Origin: an uncultured beta proteobacterium
GTDB lineage: Bacteria > Pseudomonadota > Gammaproteobacteria > Burkholderiales > Burkholderiaceae_A
Assembly: GCA_902625535.1 (NCBI GenBank)
Contig: CACOBT010000006.1
Span: 54,497-118,496 of the forward strand
Length of the DNA stretch: 64,000 nucleotides
Reading direction: 5' to 3'
Shown: piece by piece, positions 1 through 9,706 of the stretch
How the letters are laid out: each line of letters begins with the position of its first letter
How positions within the stretch are numbered: position 1 is the stretch's first letter
Translations under genes and position numbers: made by a program
Notes under the pieces: generated by a model
The model's database searches: none
Seen by the model: only the letters and a program-made list of their open reading frames with translations
Told to the model about the DNA's origin: nothing

Positions 1-1045
1 GAGTCGTTTTTTTGAGCAAATCTTAGCAGGTTTGACAACTGGAGTTATGGTATTTGACAAAAATTGGCACCTTGAGCAATTTAACAGTAGCGCCCAGAAA
101 ATACTAGGGTGTTCGCTTGTTGATTATTTAGATTGCCCAATATCTCAGATTCCAATTATTTCCGATCAGGAAATTAGTTTTGGAGACTCCTTTGTTAATA
201 ATAACCACCAACAACGAGTCGATGGTATCAAAGAGGATGGAAGCAAGGTAAGTCTAATTATTACGGCATTCTTACTTCCGAATGTGGAATTTGATAACAG
301 CAACAGAATTATTATAGTTTTCGACGATGTCTCTGTACTTTTAGAAGCTCAGAAATCGCAAGCGTGGGCAGATATGGCACGGGGTCTGGCTCACGAAATC
401 AAAAATCCCTTGACCCCTATCATCCTCTCGGCAGAGCGACTGAAAAAGAGATTATCAGGAAAATTAAGTTCCGAAGAGGAGGTCGTTTTGGAAAAAGCAA
501 CGAGAATGATAATTAATCAGGCGGTTTCATTAAAAACAATGGTTAACGAATTTCAACAGTATGCAAGACTGCCTAAAGCTCGACCCGCTCTAATGGATTT
601 GGATGACGTACTAAGAGAATTTTTGCAGATGTATTCTGGAGATAAGCGCATAAACTATGAGAGAGAAAACGGAGATACTCTGTTATTTAACTTCGATAAA
701 GATCAAATGCTTCAAGTTCTTCATAATTTACTTCAAAATGCTCAGGATGCGATAAATAATAACCCACGTGGTTTGATAAAAATAAAGACATTGAGTGTCA
801 AAATAGAAGATCAGCAAAAAATTCAACTTAGTATTGAAGATAATGGACCTGGTATCGATCAAGAAATATTATCGAGAGTTTTTGATCCGTACACTACTAC
901 CAAGGCAAAGGGAACAGGTTTAGGTCTGCCAATAGTGAAAAAAATTATTCAAGAAAACAAGGCCACAATAATATTAAATAATAAAAACCCAAACAATGGA
1001 GTGGTTGTTCATCTACTTTTTGATAGAATAACGGAAAAAGTTTGA
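1..1045 (+). CDS. ntrY: NtrY-type sensor histidine kinase (C-terminal part)
   Basis: This is the 3' part of a membrane sensor kinase. The frame is open to the left edge and already codes for PAS-domain sequence there (FFEQILAGL just before a TTG at 32), so the true start and the membrane part lie outside the window. Counting from the TTG at 32, residues 1-105 form a PAS domain. The dimerisation/phosphoacceptor box LAHEIKNPLTP has its histidine near residue 121, and the ATP-binding domain shows the N box (LLQNAQDAI), DNGPGID and GTGLGL. It should phosphorylate the response regulator that begins 4 bases downstream. NtrY/NtrX pairs are associated with nitrogen and redox control in proteobacteria; what this one senses cannot be read here. 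Family call is firm. Confidence 0.9.
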   Translation, partial: SRFFEQILAGLTTGVMVFDKNWHLEQFNSSAQKILGCSLVDYLDCPISQIPIISDQEISFGDSFVNNNHQQRVDGIKEDGSKVSLIITAFLLPNVEFDNSNRIIIVFDDVSVLLEAQKSQAWADMARGLAHEIKNPLTPIILSAERLKKRLSGKLSSEEEVVLEKATRMIINQAVSLKTMVNEFQQYARLPKARPALMDLDDVLREFLQMYSGDKRINYERENGDTLLFNFDKDQMLQVLHNLLQNAQDAINNNPRGLIKIKTLSVKIEDQQKIQLSIEDNGPGIDQEILSRVFDPYTTTKAKGTGLGLPIVKKIIQENKATIILNNKNPNNGVVVHLLFDRITEKV

Positions 1046-1049
1046 ATTT

Positions 1050-1811
1050 ATGGCAGAAATACTTATAGTTGATGATGAGATAGGGGTCAGGGAGCTTTTG
1101 ACCGAAGTTCTTCAAGACGAAGGTCACTCGGTAACACTTGCCGCCAACGGTGCAGAGGCCCGTGAGCAAATGAAAAGGCCATCGATTGAAGTGGTGCTGC
1201 TGGATATTTGGATGCCTGATACTGATGGGATTACTTTACTTAAGGAATGGATGTCGGCAGGGTTCCAGATACCTGTAATTGTGATGTCCGGTCACGCCAC
1301 GATAGATACTGCAGTTGAGGCGACAAAAATTGGGGCTTATGATTATCTTGAGAAACCGATTACGTTATCAAAGCTAACCAATACAATTAAAAATGCAACA
1401 GAAAAGACACCTATGGGGACGCTATTTGATAGCCAAAGCGAACAGCAGATTGTTGGTGTCAGTCAAAAGGGTGTTGACGCGACTGATAAACGAATCGTTT
1501 CAAAAAAGGGAAGTGCTCAAAAACTCCAGGTGCAAAAAGTAGTCATCAGTGAAGATACAGAAGAAGTTAAAGAGGCTACTGCATTGACTGAGGCTAGAAA
1601 CGACTTATCCATGATCAACTTAGACTCTCCGCTTAGGGAGGCAAGAGACTCCTTTGAAAGGATTTACCTCAGTTACCAACTAGCAAAATTACAGGGCAGC
1701 ATGACCAGGCTTGCTGAGAGGTCTGGGTTAGAGAGAACCCATTTATATAGAAAAATACGGCAGTTAGGGATGGAGCTGCAGCGAGGAATTCTAAAAAAGA
1801 ATAATCAATAA
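1050..1811 (+). CDS. ntrX: Short NtrX-like response regulator: receiver plus Fis-type HTH, no AAA+ domain
   Basis: Residues 1-115 are a receiver domain with the phosphoacceptor Asp52 (LLDIWMPDTDG) and Lys102 (EKP). The C-terminal 40 residues are a Fis-type helix-turn-helix (LAERSGLERTHLYRKIRQLG, about 219-238). Between them lies only a polar, low-complexity linker (about 120-185). The central AAA+ sigma-54-activating domain of classical NtrX (about 450 residues in all) is absent, with no Walker A or GAFTGA motif. The protein should therefore bind DNA and act on ordinary promoters or as a repressor, rather than drive sigma-54 open-complex formation. Similar short forms next to NtrY seem familiar from Burkholderiales (memory). 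It is 4 bases after ntrY and its stop overlaps the trkA start (TAATG). Confidence 0.85.
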   Translation: MAEILIVDDEIGVRELLTEVLQDEGHSVTLAANGAEAREQMKRPSIEVVLLDIWMPDTDGITLLKEWMSAGFQIPVIVMSGHATIDTAVEATKIGAYDYLEKPITLSKLTNTIKNATEKTPMGTLFDSQSEQQIVGVSQKGVDATDKRIVSKKGSAQKLQVQKVVISEDTEEVKEATALTEARNDLSMINLDSPLREARDSFERIYLSYQLAKLQGSMTRLAERSGLERTHLYRKIRQLGMELQRGILKKNNQ

Positions 1812-3199
1812 TGAAAATTTTAATTTTGGGCGCCGGAAGGGTCGGCTCAAGCCTGGCAGAAATGTTGGTGAATGACAAAAGTGACGTAACTGTAGTTGAT
1901 ACGCATACCGAAGCACTAGACAAACTACAGGAGAGATTTGATTTGCGTACAGTTGCTGGAACAGCAACTTCAATAGAGGTTTTAAGGGACGCCGGGATAG
2001 ACGATGTTGACATGATTGTTGCTGTAACTGCCGATGATGAGGTTAATTTGGTTGCTTGCAAGATAGCGCACAAAGTCTTCAATGTGCCTCAACGCATAGC
2101 GCGAACAAGATCCACTCAGTGGCTACACAACAGCGATTTATTATCAGAGGATGGTTTTGCAGTTGACAAGATTATCAGCCCCGAGACCTCTGTAACTGAT
2201 ACTATAAAACGCCTAATACAAATACCTGAAGCTCTTCAGGTAACAGAGTTCGCCAACGGGTCAGTAACGATGTTGACTGTGATAGCGCATCGCGGAGGCC
2301 TTTTAGTTAGTCATCCGATCAGTGATTTAAGGGCGCATCTTCCCACTGTAGATTGCAGAATTGTTTCTGTTTATCGCAATGGAATAGCTTTATTGCCAGA
2401 TGCAACAACTAATATCGAGGTAGGGGATGAGGTGTTTGTTCTTGTAGCCACGGAAAATGTTTCTCAAGTTCTGAGAGAGCTGCGCCAAATTGATCGACCC
2501 GTCCGTAAGGTTATGATTGCTGGAGGGGGAAACGTAGGGGTTAGGGTGGCTCAGTCCATTTCTCAATCTATGACACCTAAAATTATCGACCATAATAAAC
2601 TTAGATGTGAAAAAATCTCGAATATTCTTGGTAGTAACGCATTGGTTATCCACGGAGATGCCACAGATGAGGCACTGTTAACTGAAGAAAATGTAGCAGA
2701 CGTCGATATGTTTGTGGCATTAACTAACGACGATGAAAATAACATTATGTCGGCACTTTTAGCAAAGCGACTCGGCGCTAAGAGAGTAATGTCTCTAATC
2801 AACAGAAAAGCATATGCGGAATTAGTAGAGGGGGGAAATATCGATATAACTGTAACTCCCTCGCATGCTACGGTTGGGGAGTTGTTGAAATATATTAGAA
2901 GAGGTGATGTTGAAGCCGTCCACAGTTTAAAGCGGGGCGCGGCTGAAGCGTTGGAAATAATTGTTCATGGAGACAAATCTACGTCAAAAGTGATTGGCCG
3001 AATGGTAGAACAGATTAACATGCCAAAAGGTTCATTCTTAGGAGCTATAGTGCGTGAAATTGATGGGCAAAATACAGCTCTGATGGCACACCATGATTTG
3101 ATTATTAATAATAATGACCATTTGATCGTATTCATTTCAAATCGTCAGATAATTTCCGATATCGAAAAAATGTTTACGGTTTCGGCAAGATTCTTTTAA
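1811..3199 (+). CDS. trkA: Trk potassium uptake regulatory subunit TrkA
   Basis: TrkA is the cytoplasmic NAD(H)/nucleotide-binding gating subunit of the Trk potassium transporter. The 462-residue protein has the expected duplicated RCK layout: an N-terminal Rossmann fold with GAGRVG at residues 7-12, a first TrkA_C region, a second Rossmann fold with GGGNVG at about 238, and a final TrkA_C domain. Length is normal. The ATG overlaps the ntrX stop by one base, and trkH begins 13 bases after its stop, so ntrY-ntrX-trkA-trkH are probably co-transcribed. That would link potassium uptake to the NtrYX two-component system. Confidence 0.95.
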   Translation: MKILILGAGRVGSSLAEMLVNDKSDVTVVDTHTEALDKLQERFDLRTVAGTATSIEVLRDAGIDDVDMIVAVTADDEVNLVACKIAHKVFNVPQRIARTRSTQWLHNSDLLSEDGFAVDKIISPETSVTDTIKRLIQIPEALQVTEFANGSVTMLTVIAHRGGLLVSHPISDLRAHLPTVDCRIVSVYRNGIALLPDATTNIEVGDEVFVLVATENVSQVLRELRQIDRPVRKVMIAGGGNVGVRVAQSISQSMTPKIIDHNKLRCEKISNILGSNALVIHGDATDEALLTEENVADVDMFVALTNDDENNIMSALLAKRLGAKRVMSLINRKAYAELVEGGNIDITVTPSHATVGELLKYIRRGDVEAVHSLKRGAAEALEIIVHGDKSTSKVIGRMVEQINMPKGSFLGAIVREIDGQNTALMAHHDLIINNNDHLIVFISNRQIISDIEKMFTVSARFF

Positions 3200-3212
3200 T
3201 TATTAGTGGAGC

Positions 3213-4703
3213 ATGACTATAATCCCCGCTCGGCTTAGCGAAGTTTTTTCGGTTGTTGGTTTAATAACCTCTTTTTTTTCTTTATTCCTTTTTTTACCCG
3301 CGGGAGTTGGCTATTTTTACTCTGAAATAATTTGGAGCGACTTCTTAATTTTGGGAATATTATTTTTTGCTTTTGGTTTAATAATATTCAACATTTTTAA
3401 AAAAACAAAATCGCATCCTCAGAGCTCCTCAGAGTTACAACCAAAAGACGGCTTGTTACTTGTGGTGTTTGTTTGGCTTCTACTTTCAATAATCTCATCT
3501 ATTCCTTTTCTCTTATATGATGAGAGCCTGACCTTTATTAGAGCATTTTTTGAAGCTGTTTCTGGATTAACTACTACTGGAGCGACAATTTTTTCGGGTT
3601 TAGACGAAATGTCTCGAGCAATTTTAATCTGGAGAGCTATTTTACAATGGTTGGGAGGGATGGGAATTTTGGTGTTGACAATTGCCATACTGCCGATGCT
3701 AGGCGTTGGTGGTATGCAAATTTTTAGAGCGGAATCATCTGGACCCATGAAAGATAAAAAGTTCACACCCAGAATTGCAGAGACGGCCAAGGCGTTATGG
3801 ACGATTTACATTTTTCTTACGTTGTTTTGTAGTCTCGGTTATTGGATAGCGGGAATGAATCTGTTTGATGCGTTCGCTCATGCTTTTACGACCGTTAGCA
3901 TTGGCGGTTTATCAACACATGATCAAAGTATAGGTTTTTATAACAGTTTCCAAATTGAGTCAGTAGCGATATTTTTCATGTTGCTTGCTGGCCTGAATTT
4001 TACATTACACTTTGCCGCATTTAGATCACTTTCTTTAAGTGTTTACTTGCACAGTATAGAAGCCAGATATTTTTTTGTAATTATTACCGTCTCTGCCGCG
4101 TTTGTCTTCTTTGTATTATTGATGATGCCGAGCGATTCAATTGGTTTAATAGAAATCGCTCGGTTCTCAATCTTTAATGTTGTATCAATAGCCACTACGA
4201 CAGGTTATGCTACAGCAGACTATAATCTTTGGCCTACAATTGCATTTTCGTTAATGCTTCTACTTTCATGTTTTACAACGTGTTCGGGGTCGACAGGCGG
4301 CGGTGTAAAACTAATTAGAATTATTATTATGTTTAAGCAGGCTAAAAGGGAAATTTTGAGAACTGTACACCCCCACGCAATCATTCCAATCAAAATTGGA
4401 GGTCAGACTGTTGCCAATAGAGTAATTCTGGCAGTTTTAGCTTTTATGTTTTTTTATTTACTGACATTAGTTACTGCATTTCTTTTCCTAACCGCTACAG
4501 GGTTATCTGCTGGAGCGTCAATATCCGCTGCCTTAGCCTGCTTAAACAATCTCGGACCTGCATTATTTGAACTTGGGCCGTCAGCAAATTATGGCATTTT
4601 AAGTGAGGTTCAACTCTCTATCCTAGCGGCGGCAATGCTCTTAGGGAGGTTGGAACTTCTAACAATTTTTGTATTTTTCTCAACGTCATTTTGGAAAAGT
4701 TAA
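3213..4703 (+). CDS. trkH: Trk potassium transporter membrane subunit TrkH
   Basis: A 496-residue polytopic inner-membrane protein with many hydrophobic helices and the repeated pore-loop signatures of the TrkH/KtrB superfamily: TTTGAT near residue 121, a second TTVSIGGLSTHD loop, a third TTTGYAT loop, and CSGSTGGG further on. It forms the K+ pathway gated by TrkA encoded just upstream. A GTGGAG ribosome-binding site precedes the ATG. Its stop codon overlaps the stop of the convergent metW gene by four bases (4700-4703), so there is no room for a separate terminator between them. Confidence 0.95.
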   Translation: MTIIPARLSEVFSVVGLITSFFSLFLFLPAGVGYFYSEIIWSDFLILGILFFAFGLIIFNIFKKTKSHPQSSSELQPKDGLLLVVFVWLLLSIISSIPFLLYDESLTFIRAFFEAVSGLTTTGATIFSGLDEMSRAILIWRAILQWLGGMGILVLTIAILPMLGVGGMQIFRAESSGPMKDKKFTPRIAETAKALWTIYIFLTLFCSLGYWIAGMNLFDAFAHAFTTVSIGGLSTHDQSIGFYNSFQIESVAIFFMLLAGLNFTLHFAAFRSLSLSVYLHSIEARYFFVIITVSAAFVFFVLLMMPSDSIGLIEIARFSIFNVVSIATTTGYATADYNLWPTIAFSLMLLLSCFTTCSGSTGGGVKLIRIIIMFKQAKREILRTVHPHAIIPIKIGGQTVANRVILAVLAFMFFYLLTLVTAFLFLTATGLSAGASISAALACLNNLGPALFELGPSANYGILSEVQLSILAAAMLLGRLELLTIFVFFSTSFWKS

Positions 4704-5299
4704 TTTGCTTTACTAAATTGATAAATTGCAGTTGTACACCTAAGTGTCGGTAGGAAAACGATTTTTCGTATTGAATTAGCTCGCGATTCTTGTAGATAAA
4801 ATGCTTTCACGTTACAAAAGTTTAAATTTTTAAGAAGGGATTCAAAATCCTTAATTGTAGCAAAATGAAGGTTTGGAGTTTCATACCATTGATCTGGAAG
4901 CCTGTTATTTACCGGCATTTTACCAAGTAACAAATCTAATACATGAGTCCAGTAACCAAAATTAGGTATGCTTACAATAACAGTTTTCGCTAATTCACTG
5001 GTTTTCTTTAATACTAGTTCGGTTTTAAGAGTAGCCTGAAGTGCTTGAGAAAGTATAACTACATCAAATTTATTATTATCAAAGATAGACAGCCCCTCCT
5101 CTATGTCTGCCTGAATCACATTTACTCTCTTCTCCATACACTGTAAAACTTTGTCAGGAGAGATTTCCACCCCATAGCAGGTGCATTGTTTTTCCGCTTC
5201 TAACCAACGGATAAGTGACCCATCCCCACAACCCAAATCAAGGACCCTTGATTTGTGAGCAATCCTTTGCGCAATCACCTTTAAATCACCCCTAAGCAT
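4700..5299 (-). CDS. metW: MetW, methionine biosynthesis methyltransferase-fold protein
   Basis: A 199-residue class I SAM-methyltransferase fold with motif I VLDLGCGDGSL near residue 20, matching the MetW family. In other proteobacteria MetW pairs with MetX and is needed for full homoserine O-acyltransferase activity (family knowledge). The ATG overlaps the metX stop (TGATG, shared base 5299), so it is translationally coupled to metX. It is the last gene of the long minus-strand run that starts at gshA. Its stop overlaps the convergent trkH stop. Confidence 0.93.
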   Translation of the reverse strand: MLRGDLKVIAQRIAHKSRVLDLGCGDGSLIRWLEAEKQCTCYGVEISPDKVLQCMEKRVNVIQADIEEGLSIFDNNKFDVVILSQALQATLKTELVLKKTSELAKTVIVSIPNFGYWTHVLDLLLGKMPVNNRLPDQWYETPNLHFATIKDFESLLKNLNFCNVKAFYLQESRANSIRKIVFLPTLRCTTAIYQFSKAN

Positions 5300-6414
5300 C
5301 AGAGCATTCCTAACATATTCCTGAAGAAAACACGAACCAGTTCATGGTACTCTGGGTCTTCTAGAAGAAAAGAATCGTGACCATATTCCGATTTTATTTC
5401 TGAATACGAAACTTGAACATCGTTTGCCAGTAAAGCTGATAGTAATTCTTTGGAGTGACTAGGTGAGAATCTCCAATCGGAAGTAAATGACACGAGTAGA
5501 AACTTTGCTTTAACCACTTCTAATGCTTTAACAAGATCTCCATTCGTTTCTCCTGCAGGATCGAAATAATCTAAAACTCTAGTTATAAGCAAGTAAGAAT
5601 TCGCATCAAATTTATGAGAAAACTTTTCACCTTGGTACCTGAGATATGACTCTATTTGAAAATCTATGTCATACGAAAAGGAGTAATCTTTTTTTTCTTG
5701 CAAATTCCTCCCAAATTTCTCAGTCATTCCATCTTGAGATAAATAAGTTATATGCGCTAGCATACGTGCAATGGAAAGTCCTATGTTTGGAAATGTGTTC
5801 TCAGAGTAATAGTCACCTCCATGAAAAGATTTGTCTGATATTATTGCTCTCCTGGCGATCTCATTAAAAGCAATATTTTGGGCTGTTAACCTTGCAGTTG
5901 AGGCTATAATGATGGCGTTTTCTAACCTATCAGGAAAGGAAATACTCCATTGTAGAACTTGCATTCCCCCGAGACTACCGCCTATAATCGCGACGAAGCT
6001 ATCTATTCCTAGAAAGTCAGCAAAAGCGGCTTGTGAATTCACCCAATCCTCAACAGTTAATAAGGGAAAATTGCTACCGTAAGGTTTGTTTGTTTTAGGG
6101 TCAATCGACGCTGGTCCAGTTGAGCCAAAACAAGAGCCAATATTATTAACCCCAATGACAAAAAATGAATTTGTATCAATGGGTTTACCAGGTCCAATCA
6201 TATTATCCCACCATCCAACATCCTTTGAATTCTTTCTAACTCCGGCGATGTGATGAGAGGCATTCAAAGCATGGCATACCAAAACCGCATTATCCTTGTT
6301 TTTTGATAGCACTCCATGTGTTTCGTACGTAAGAGTATAAGACTCTAATATCTCCCCACTTTTAAGTTTGAGTGGCTTACTGATTTTGCAATTCCTTTCC
6401 TCCGTGTATACCAT
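5299..6414 (-). CDS. metX: Homoserine O-acyltransferase MetX
   Basis: An alpha/beta-hydrolase-fold enzyme of 371 residues that acylates homoserine as the first committed step of methionine synthesis. The nucleophile elbow GGSLGGMQ places the catalytic Ser near 147; the Asp (FTSDWRFSP) and His (YGHDSFLLE) of the triad are visible in the C-terminal third. Whether it uses acetyl- or succinyl-CoA cannot be settled by eye; many proteobacterial MetX proteins are succinyltransferases. The ATG lies only 8 bases after the ptsI stop, so methionine synthesis appears to share a transcript with glutathione and PTS genes. metW follows with overlapping codons. Confidence 0.93.
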   Translation of the reverse strand: MVYTEERNCKISKPLKLKSGEILESYTLTYETHGVLSKNKDNAVLVCHALNASHHIAGVRKNSKDVGWWDNMIGPGKPIDTNSFFVIGVNNIGSCFGSTGPASIDPKTNKPYGSNFPLLTVEDWVNSQAAFADFLGIDSFVAIIGGSLGGMQVLQWSISFPDRLENAIIIASTARLTAQNIAFNEIARRAIISDKSFHGGDYYSENTFPNIGLSIARMLAHITYLSQDGMTEKFGRNLQEKKDYSFSYDIDFQIESYLRYQGEKFSHKFDANSYLLITRVLDYFDPAGETNGDLVKALEVVKAKFLLVSFTSDWRFSPSHSKELLSALLANDVQVSYSEIKSEYGHDSFLLEDPEYHELVRVFFRNMLGML

Positions 6415-6422
6415 CGATATGC

Positions 6423-8093
6423 CTATATTTCTATCCTTGAAATTTGCTCTTTCATTTTTAACAGATCACCAACATTAATTGAGACTTCCCTTAGACCCAT
6501 TTTTAAGAAATTTCTCGTTTGTTGAATATCATTTGCCAATTCGCCACAAATCGAAACGGGGCAACTTTTATTGATACATGTCTTAATTACAGTTTCAATT
6601 AAAAATTTCACGGCCGGATGCTCAGGATTATATAGATGTGATACTTTACTGTTCGTTCTATCTATAGCAAGTGTGTATTGCATTAAATCGTTAGTACCCA
6701 GAGAGGCAAAGTCAATATGCGGAATTAATGAATCTATTGCGATTGCCGCCGACGGAACTTCAATCATCGCCCCTACACAGGGTGGTTTTGGATTAATCTG
6801 ACGAATTTTAGAAACGAAATTTACTGATTGATCAATCAACTGCCTCGCTTTGATTATTTCTTCTTTCTCAGTTATCAGTGGCAGCATAATCTTAACGTTT
6901 CCATATTCTGATGCTCTCAAGATTGCCTGAATTTGCGCACGGAAAAAATCCGTATTTTCGAGGCTAAATCTAATGCCCCTCTGGCCAAGAGCTGGATTAG
7001 AATCTTGTGTGAACTTAGTAAACATTGTGGAGGGTAGTTTATCGGCGTCCAGATCCAAAGTTCTTATAACTACTGGTAGAGGACTAAGAGTCAAAATTAC
7101 GCTCTTATATGCTTCAAACTGTTCGTCTTCGGTAAGTATCTTATTCCTTTCTAAAAAGAGAAACTCAGTCCTAAAAAGCCCTATACCTGATACACCTATT
7201 TCCATAGCTTTATTTGCTTCAGCTGGATTTTCTATATTAGCCATCAGACGAACATCGATATTGTTTTTTGTCCTACAGGGTAAGCTAATAAATGCCTTAA
7301 GCTTCTGCTTTTTTTCATGTCCTTTTTCTATTCTCTCTTCATATTCCGCCAGAACATGATCGTCCGCTCCTACCAATAGAATGCCATACTCACTATCCAA
7401 AATAATTTTTTCACCATGTTCAATTAGTTGATTGTGCTCCTGAAGGCCTAGTATCGCTGGAATTTCGAGACTTTTAAAAAGGGTTGCAAGATGCGAAGTA
7501 GGGCTACCTGATTCTAGCGCAAATCCTTTAATTCCATGTTGTATAAATTTTGGAATTTCATTTATTGATAATTTATCCGATAAGAAAATCCAACCGGGCC
7601 CCACTTGTTCCGTTATCTCGGAATGGCTATTTTTAGGCTTTTTATTTTGGTCGAGCAAATTAAGTTTTTTCACAAGTTGCACAACAATCTGTTCTACATC
7701 AATTTTTCTTTCCTGAAAATAAGGATTTGATATTTTTGAGAACTGTTCCACAATATACTCTAGTTGTGTAATTAGAGCGCACTCTGCACTGATCAAAGAA
7801 TTCTGAATTCTTTTCTCGGTTTCAAGAACCAAAAGTGGGTCGTTTAGGATTAGCCTCTGACTTTCCAATAAATTATCGAAATCACCAGTCTTGAATTCTT
7901 TGAATGAATCCGAGACGTCACGAAAATCTTTATCCAACATTTTTACGGAACGCCTAAGTCTTTCAATTTCTTTAACGGTCTGAGACTCGGTTATTTCAGT
8001 ATGTCGAATCTCAAGTCCAGTGAAGTCAATATTTATCCAGGCTTTCGCAATAACTATATCCGTACCGACTCCGTGACCCATCAAAGTAAACAT
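6423..8093 (-). CDS. ptsI: PTS enzyme I (PEP-protein phosphotransferase)
   Basis: Enzyme I moves phosphate from phosphoenolpyruvate to HPr. The 556-residue protein has the N-terminal HPr-binding region, the phosphohistidine region ([11 protein letters not shown], His near 201), and the TIM-barrel PEP-binding domain with [24 protein letters not shown] and the catalytic Cys motif VSICGELA. It is slightly shorter than the usual 570-590 residues. It starts 2 bases after the HPr stop. No sugar permease lies nearby, so this EI probably feeds a regulatory phosphorelay. An ATG at 8093 gives the expected N-terminus. Confidence 0.94.
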   Translation of the reverse strand: MFTLMGHGVGTDIVIAKAWINIDFTGLEIRHTEITESQTVKEIERLRRSVKMLDKDFRDVSDSFKEFKTGDFDNLLESQRLILNDPLLVLETEKRIQNSLISAECALITQLEYIVEQFSKISNPYFQERKIDVEQIVVQLVKKLNLLDQNKKPKNSHSEITEQVGPGWIFLSDKLSINEIPKFIQHGIKGFALESGSPTSHLATLFKSLEIPAILGLQEHNQLIEHGEKIILDSEYGILLVGADDHVLAEYEERIEKGHEKKQKLKAFISLPCRTKNNIDVRLMANIENPAEANKAMEIGVSGIGLFRTEFLFLERNKILTEDEQFEAYKSVILTLSPLPVVIRTLDLDADKLPSTMFTKFTQDSNPALGQRGIRFSLENTDFFRAQIQAILRASEYGNVKIMLPLITEKEEIIKARQLIDQSVNFVSKIRQINPKPPCVGAMIEVPSAAIAIDSLIPHIDFASLGTNDLMQYTLAIDRTNSKVSHLYNPEHPAVKFLIETVIKTCINKSCPVSICGELANDIQQTRNFLKMGLREVSINVGDLLKMKEQISRIEI

Positions 8094-8095
8094 GA

Positions 8096-8368
8096 TTAAG
8101 AGGATTCTCCAAACTTATCATCAAAGAGTTTTTCAATTTCGCTTAAAGCTTTTATTTCATCCGATCCATTAGTTTCTACACGCACTGTTGAACCAAATCC
8201 AGCAGCCAGCAAAGTTATCCCTAATACACTTTTTGCATTGATTTTTTTTTCGGGTGAATTGGATATTGAAATATCGCATTCAAAGTTGGTTGCCAAGTTT
8301 GATAACTTCGATGCCGCTCTCAAATGTAAACCTAATTTATTTTTAAGCGTAAGAATTTTATGTTCCAT
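8096..8368 (-). CDS. ptsH: PTS phosphocarrier protein HPr
   Basis: A 90-residue HPr. The phosphorylatable His15 lies in GLHLRAA with Arg17, and the regulatory serine region reads NAKSVLGI (Ser47, equivalent to Ser46 of Gram-positive HPr), so control by an HPr kinase is possible. The frame is open further upstream, but I chose the ATG at 8368 because the HPr fold starts there (MEHKILTLKNKLGLH); the upstream extension is basic and lies inside the EIIA gene. The gene overlaps the EIIA gene by 11 bases and ends 2 bases before ptsI. Confidence 0.93.
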   Translation of the reverse strand: MEHKILTLKNKLGLHLRAASKLSNLATNFECDISISNSPEKKINAKSVLGITLLAAGFGSTVRVETNGSDEIKALSEIEKLFDDKFGESS

Positions 8369-8765
8369 TTTTATTTTCTTTAAGTGACTCAATCCCCTTT
8401 TCTTTCGCCTCCAGAACTTTATCGAGTAACGAATCAAGAGATAGATTTTTATAGTTTACAGCACACACCAACATGGGAAGATTGACACCCGTGACACCTC
8501 GATATTCAACTTTTTCGTCTTTCAACCAACTAAAAAGACCGTTACATGGAGAGGCTCCCTTCAGATCAGAGAAAAAAAAGATTTCCTCTGGCTTTCCACA
8601 TTCATGCCAAACTCTATCTATAAGCTCACGAATCTGCAGCAGATTGTAGTTAGGGCTTACATCAATGTTGATAACTTCTTTGATGGTTTTTCCGATTGAA
8701 AACTCAACACATTTTTGTAGGGAAGATCCTAGGGGTTCATGACAAACTAAAAAAAAATGCTTCAT
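8358..8765 (-). CDS. PTS EIIA component, mannose/fructose family
   Basis: A 135-residue EIIA(Man)-type domain. The N-terminal strand ends in the expected active histidine (LVCHEPLG, His9), and SDLKGASPCN corresponds to the conserved D-x-x-G-x-[ST]-P-x-N loop of this family. No EIIB, EIIC or EIID partner is visible, so a regulatory role as a phosphorylation-state reporter fed by EI and HPr is more likely than sugar transport. The ATG overlaps the gshB stop (ATGA, 8762-8765). The same order gshB-EIIA-HPr-EI is familiar from Burkholderiales. Confidence 0.88.
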   Translation of the reverse strand: MKHFFLVCHEPLGSSLQKCVEFSIGKTIKEVINIDVSPNYNLLQIRELIDRVWHECGKPEEIFFFSDLKGASPCNGLFSWLKDEKVEYRGVTGVNLPMLVCAVNYKNLSLDSLLDKVLEAKEKGIESLKENKNGT

Positions 8766-9706
8766 TGTTTGAGATTCTTAAGTTGGTTAAAAAATAAGGT
8801 AGCAAGGTGAGGACTTTTAAACTCTGCAATTTGCCTCATTCCAGTAGGGCTAGTAATATTGATTTCTGTAATTTTTTTATCAATCATGTCCAATCCTGCG
8901 AAAAAAATATCTGATTGTATGTTTGATGCAACTATGTTTGCAATTTCAAGCTCCTCCTCATTGAGCTTGACAATGGAAAATGTCCCGCCACCGGCTAGAT
9001 TTGCAACAATAGAATTTTCTCTAGGCTTTCTACACAGAGCAAATTTTTCAACGTTTCCATTAATAATTATTATTCGCTTATCTCCCTCTTTAATATTAAC
9101 AAGAAATTCCTGACTTACAATTTTATCTCGCCCTCTACTTGTCATAGAATCGATAATAGCATTCAGATTATAATCCCCAACGTTCAAAAGAAATACTCCT
9201 TGTCCTCCCATGAGGTTTAAAGGTTTAAGTACTATTTGTTTTCTAGACTGTAAAAAATCAATGATTTCATCTTTATTGGAGGATATTAATGTAGGAGGAA
9301 TATAATCAGGAAACTTTAATGCGATTAATTTTTCATTGAACTTTCTCAATGCTTGTGGGGCATTTATGACTCTCACACCACGTGTCGCAACGAAATCTAA
9401 AATATTTGTGCCGAGTAAATATTCTTGATCAAATGGCGGATCTGTTCGAATAATAATAGCTGAAAAAGATAATAAGTCTTCCTTTGAAGTTACTTTTGTT
9501 TCATACCATGTTGAACTGTTACAAGGTGTAATGTAAGTAGCATTTACATAATGGCTTAATTCTCGAGACGTATTGATGCCTATATCCTGCAAGGTGCTAA
9601 ACCAAACCTCGTATTTTTCCTTCCATGCCCCTTGCATTAAAAAAACGGTAGTATCGACTTCCGGTACTAGATACTCTAATTTATTTGCTATAAATAAAAG
9701 TTTCAT
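8762..9706 (-). CDS. gshB: Glutathione synthetase GshB
   Basis: An ATP-grasp ligase of 314 residues that joins gamma-glutamylcysteine and glycine. Landmarks are the ATP-grasp loop LNLMGGQGVFLL at about 162-173 and the metal/ligand-binding end NITSPTGMRQI near residue 284. Length is normal for bacterial GshB. The start codon overlaps the gshA stop as ATGA (9703-9706), so both enzymes of glutathione synthesis are translationally coupled. The stop overlaps the EIIA start in the same way. Confidence 0.95.
   Translation of the reverse strand: MKLLFIANKLEYLVPEVDTTVFLMQGAWKEKYEVWFSTLQDIGINTSRELSHYVNATYITPCNSSTWYETKVTSKEDLLSFSAIIIRTDPPFDQEYLLGTNILDFVATRGVRVINAPQALRKFNEKLIALKFPDYIPPTLISSNKDEIIDFLQSRKQIVLKPLNLMGGQGVFLLNVGDYNLNAIIDSMTSRGRDKIVSQEFLVNIKEGDKRIIIINGNVEKFALCRKPRENSIVANLAGGGTFSIVKLNEEELEIANIVASNIQSDIFFAGLDMIDKKITEINITSPTGMRQIAEFKSPHLATLFFNQLKNLKQ

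Noticed and set aside
945..1169. 74-codon minus-strand ORF across the ntrY-ntrX junction
   Set aside because: Antisense shadow of two well-supported genes.
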